Of a stretch of DNA of 64,000 nucleotides, positions 62,167 through 64,000 are shown piece after piece (positions within the stretch are counted from its first letter, which is position 1; each line of letters starts with the position of its first letter). The position numbers were made by a program, and so were the translations under genes. A model generated the notes under the pieces. The model had not been told where the DNA came from. It made no database searches and worked only from the letters and a program-made list of their open reading frames with translations. The DNA is from Phyllobacterium calauticae. Its GTDB lineage: Bacteria > Pseudomonadota > Alphaproteobacteria > Rhizobiales > Rhizobiaceae. The DNA lies in assembly GCF_019991125.1 (NCBI RefSeq), contig NZ_JAGENB010000007.1, positions 108,781 to 172,780 on the forward strand, in the 5' to 3' direction.

Positions 62167-62652
62167 ATGTTATCTCCAGATGAATTTACAGTAGGAACGT
62201 TCGCCAATGCCGCTCCGTTGAGCTTGATCTTGCCACGTAGCTCGTATGAGGAAACGGCTTTGATTGGCTCTATAGACGGAGCAGCGGCTGCGGTGATCCT
62301 TTCGGGGCGGTTCGCATTTCATTTCTTTGAGAGTGCAAATAATCATGATTGGCGCGGGCTCATCGTGCCTGACGTCCGCGTGGAAATCGATGAAACCACC
62401 CTGTTCGATCCTGACCAGAATGATATCCCTCTCGGAACTGTCATTCGAACGGACACACGGCTGGTTATACAGGCAAAACGCGAGAATTCCTTCAGCCGAG
62501 GTGTTCCAATTACACTTCGCGACGAACTCCCCCGGCCGAAAAGCTCAAAGCCGGTTTTCGTTGTTGGCAAATTGTCATTGGAGAACGGCCGACTAAACGA
62601 ATCCTCTGGCGATCACCAAGCGATAGCAGCCCTGCCCCAGTGCCATAAGTAA
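62167..62652 (+). CDS. Small partner protein of the TIR gene, unknown family
   Basis: A 161-residue cytoplasmic protein starting MLSPDEFTVGTFANAAPLSL after AAGGAAG. It is largely beta-rich by composition (GLIVPDVRVEIDETTLFDPD; GTVIRTDTRLVIQAKRENSF) with no recognised catalytic motif and no membrane segment. The nine-base gap and shared direction tie it to the TIR gene; it could be a regulator, sensor or partner of the TIR protein. I do not recognise the family. Confidence 0.75.
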   Translation: MLSPDEFTVGTFANAAPLSLILPRSSYEETALIGSIDGAAAAVILSGRFAFHFFESANNHDWRGLIVPDVRVEIDETTLFDPDQNDIPLGTVIRTDTRLVIQAKRENSFSRGVPITLRDELPRPKSSKPVFVVGKLSLENGRLNESSGDHQAIAALPQCHK

Positions 62653-62962
62653 ATGATATTTTGAACCACCCGATCGTTTCGGCTCCGTCTACAGATAAAT
62701 AGTTTGGGGCATTATCAGAACGTGTGTTCCCATCACCACAGAAGACTCTCGGTTCAAATCTTCGCCTTGACGGGTATCGAACCTTCGCCCCATCTCTGTT
62801 TTCGCTAAGTATTTGAAATTTCACTCTTCCCGCATGGTTTTTGCGACGTGCTCTCTGAGCGGTTTGTCGAGGTAGTACAGCGCAGTCAGGTCGCCGGTCG
62901 CCTTCACTGACAACAAAGCATCGACGTCGTCCGTGCGACCTCACGTGAGGCAGTAGGTTAAA
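62653..62962. other. Intergenic stretch with a short orphan reading frame
   Basis: About 310 bases without a clear gene. A minus-strand frame at 62821-62937 reads DDVDALLSVKATGDLTALYY then LDKPLREHVAKTMREE and a stop. The composition is protein-like, but no start is seen and a stop lies just upstream. It may be the tail of a broken gene. Confidence 0.35.
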
Positions 62963-63874
62963 TCAAAGAAAGCCATAGCTATTGAGGAGATGTTGCATCC
63001 AGAAAAAGTTCGGCTCGAAAACCTGTCGAGAAACGAGCGCCTGATCGGGATGTATCTGGTCCGGCTGGTTAGTCGCCGGGTCATAATAGTTCAGAGAGAC
63101 TTCATTTGGCCACATGAAGCTCGGTTCAAATGGCACCTCCGCGTATGGATTGAAGTAAAGATGCAACCCATCCAGGTGGCTTTCCCGATGAAAACTAGAA
63201 TGCCGGATGTGCATATCCGACCCCGTGACAATGTGGCCGAAATCCCATCTTTGGGTCAGGAGATAGTAAAAGTTATCAAGCTGAAATCGGTGGACGCCGA
63301 GCTGCCATAGGGGTGAGGAGATGGGAAGTCTTTCCTTCTCGATCGTTCTATAGCGAGTTGCCCTCACGAGTCTCTCGATCTTGCTCTCTACGACTGCTTT
63401 CCCAAATGTCGCGACAGTCGAGAAAATTACTGCACTGATCTCCTTGAAGGAGTCATTTGTGAAGATCCCCATTTCGACCGGCGCTCCGGAAGCGGTTATG
63501 ATCGAAGCCACCTTGTTTTGTCTGATTACGCCTCCCTCAACTACGGGCGAACCAATCCCGAACAGCACGAGATTTATCAGCTCGTTGTTCTGCAAAAGAG
63601 AGTGTTCGCTATCGAAGGGCGCTATTGCGATCACAAACGGCTTTCCCCGAACGTGGCTCAGGGAGTTGTATGGATGCTTCTTGCCGTCACTGCCTCGGTA
63701 GAGCCTCAACTTGTCTCTAATTTTTCCGGCAAGCTTAAGCGCGCAGCGGTTTTTGAAGTTCAGTACACTCCCTCCCTCCCCGGTCTGGCCTAGAGGTTGG
63801 TCCGATATTACAGCTTCGATGTTGAATTCATAGTTCCCGCCAGAGGTGACGAAAAAGTCCGGCGAAGACTTGGT
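62963..63874 (-). pseudogene. 3' part of an uncharacterised gene, 5' end cut by an IS21-like element
   Basis: The frame is open from the stop at 62963 to the IS end near 63875, about 303 codons. It runs GGNYEFNIEAVISDQPLGQT, then IRDKLRLYRGSDGKKHPYNS, PFVIAIAPFDSEHSLLQNNE and near the end LHLYFNPYAEVPFEP. The layout (a PFVIAI strand, a SAVIF strand and a late YFNPxAxxPF) is like that of a family of uncharacterised, possibly nuclease-fold proteins. No start codon with a ribosome site is found inside. The N-terminus is missing from the window. Confidence 0.65.
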
Positions 63875-64000
63875 TGTTGATTTGCACTGAGAGCTGACCC
63901 GGGATTTGCGCCGAGAAGTGACCCGCCTTTAGGTATCGCTCGTGTTGGTGGTGGTCAAGTTCCTAGGCTTCTCCTTCGTTGTTTTGGGTTCATGAGCCGA
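63875..64000 (-). mobile_element. End of an IS21-like insertion sequence
   Basis: From 63875 the DNA begins TGTTGATT and carries two copies of a GAGA-xx-TGACCCG motif (about 63888-63901 and 63912-63925), as in the multiple end repeats of IS21 elements. A minus-strand reading frame ends inside it. The rest of the element lies beyond the window. Confidence 0.55.
63929..64000 (-). CDS. C-terminal tail of an IS-encoded protein (IstB-like?)
   Basis: The last 24 codons on the minus strand read SAHEPKTTKEKPRNLTTTNT and end SDT-stop (TAA at 63929-63931). The basic, low-complexity tail and position just inside the IS end would fit the ATPase subunit IstB of IS21 elements, but too little is present to be sure. 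Confidence 0.4.
   Translation of the reverse strand, partial: SAHEPKTTKEKPRNLTTTNTSDT

Overview
The window looks like a chromosomal or megaplasmid segment of an alphaproteobacterium of the Hyphomicrobiales (rhizobia, Brucellaceae or Phyllobacteriaceae). The basis is dense, GC-rich coding, many ABC-transporter operons, the rhizobial type of ehu/eut ectoine cluster, and families such as ROK, MocR and FadR. No RNA genes or CRISPR arrays were seen. The left 43.6 kb is an orderly set of catabolic operons. The right 20 kb is an accessory zone cut up by insertion sequences and gene fragments.

0.2-10.6 kb: a minus-strand sugar ABC operon (binding protein, two permeases, argininosuccinate-lyase-like enzyme, UgpC-type ATPase, PfkB kinase). 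It is divergent from a ROK regulator and a large PIG-L/LmbE deacetylase. 10.7-14.5 kb: an ECF sigma/anti-sigma pair divergent from a Tat-exported metallo-beta-lactamase-fold protein, a TPR protein and a DoxX protein.

14.7-29.0 kb: a complete ectoine/5-hydroxyectoine catabolic island. EhuABCD imports the solute; EutABC are the enzymes expected to turn hydroxyectoine into ectoine; DoeA and DoeB open the ring and deacetylate; the class III aminotransferase and aldehyde dehydrogenase carry diaminobutyrate on to aspartate. An AsnC-type and a MocR-type (EnuR) regulator sit between the two arms, and related TTGWCATGATTT-like motifs lie in both promoter regions. A proC-like gene follows.

30.1-43.6 kb: a sugar/sugar-acid island with AraFGH-type importer, aldose epimerase, SDR dehydrogenase, IlvD/Edd dehydratase, DHDPS-family enzyme, two ACS-type MFS carriers, DgoD and two FadR/GntR regulators. 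It fits an oxidative (non-phosphorylative) route for L-arabinose or D-galactose. Two clear palindromes lie at the regulator promoters.

43.6-56.0 kb: an IS6 remnant, an ISKra4-like element and a serine-recombinase fragment lie to the left of a peptide-type ABC transporter, an amidase-signature hydrolase, an RpiR regulator and a beta-lactamase-fold serine hydrolase. This hydrolase pair matches the families of the nylon-oligomer enzymes NylA and NylB. A second, decayed ISKra4-like element follows, sitting between two convergent truncated Tat-signal genes.

56.2-64.0 kb: a DUF2867 protein; a LysR gene divergent from two related quinone oxidoreductases and a SnoaL-like protein; a two-gene TIR-domain module; and an unknown gene cut at its 5' end by an IS21-like element that runs off the window.
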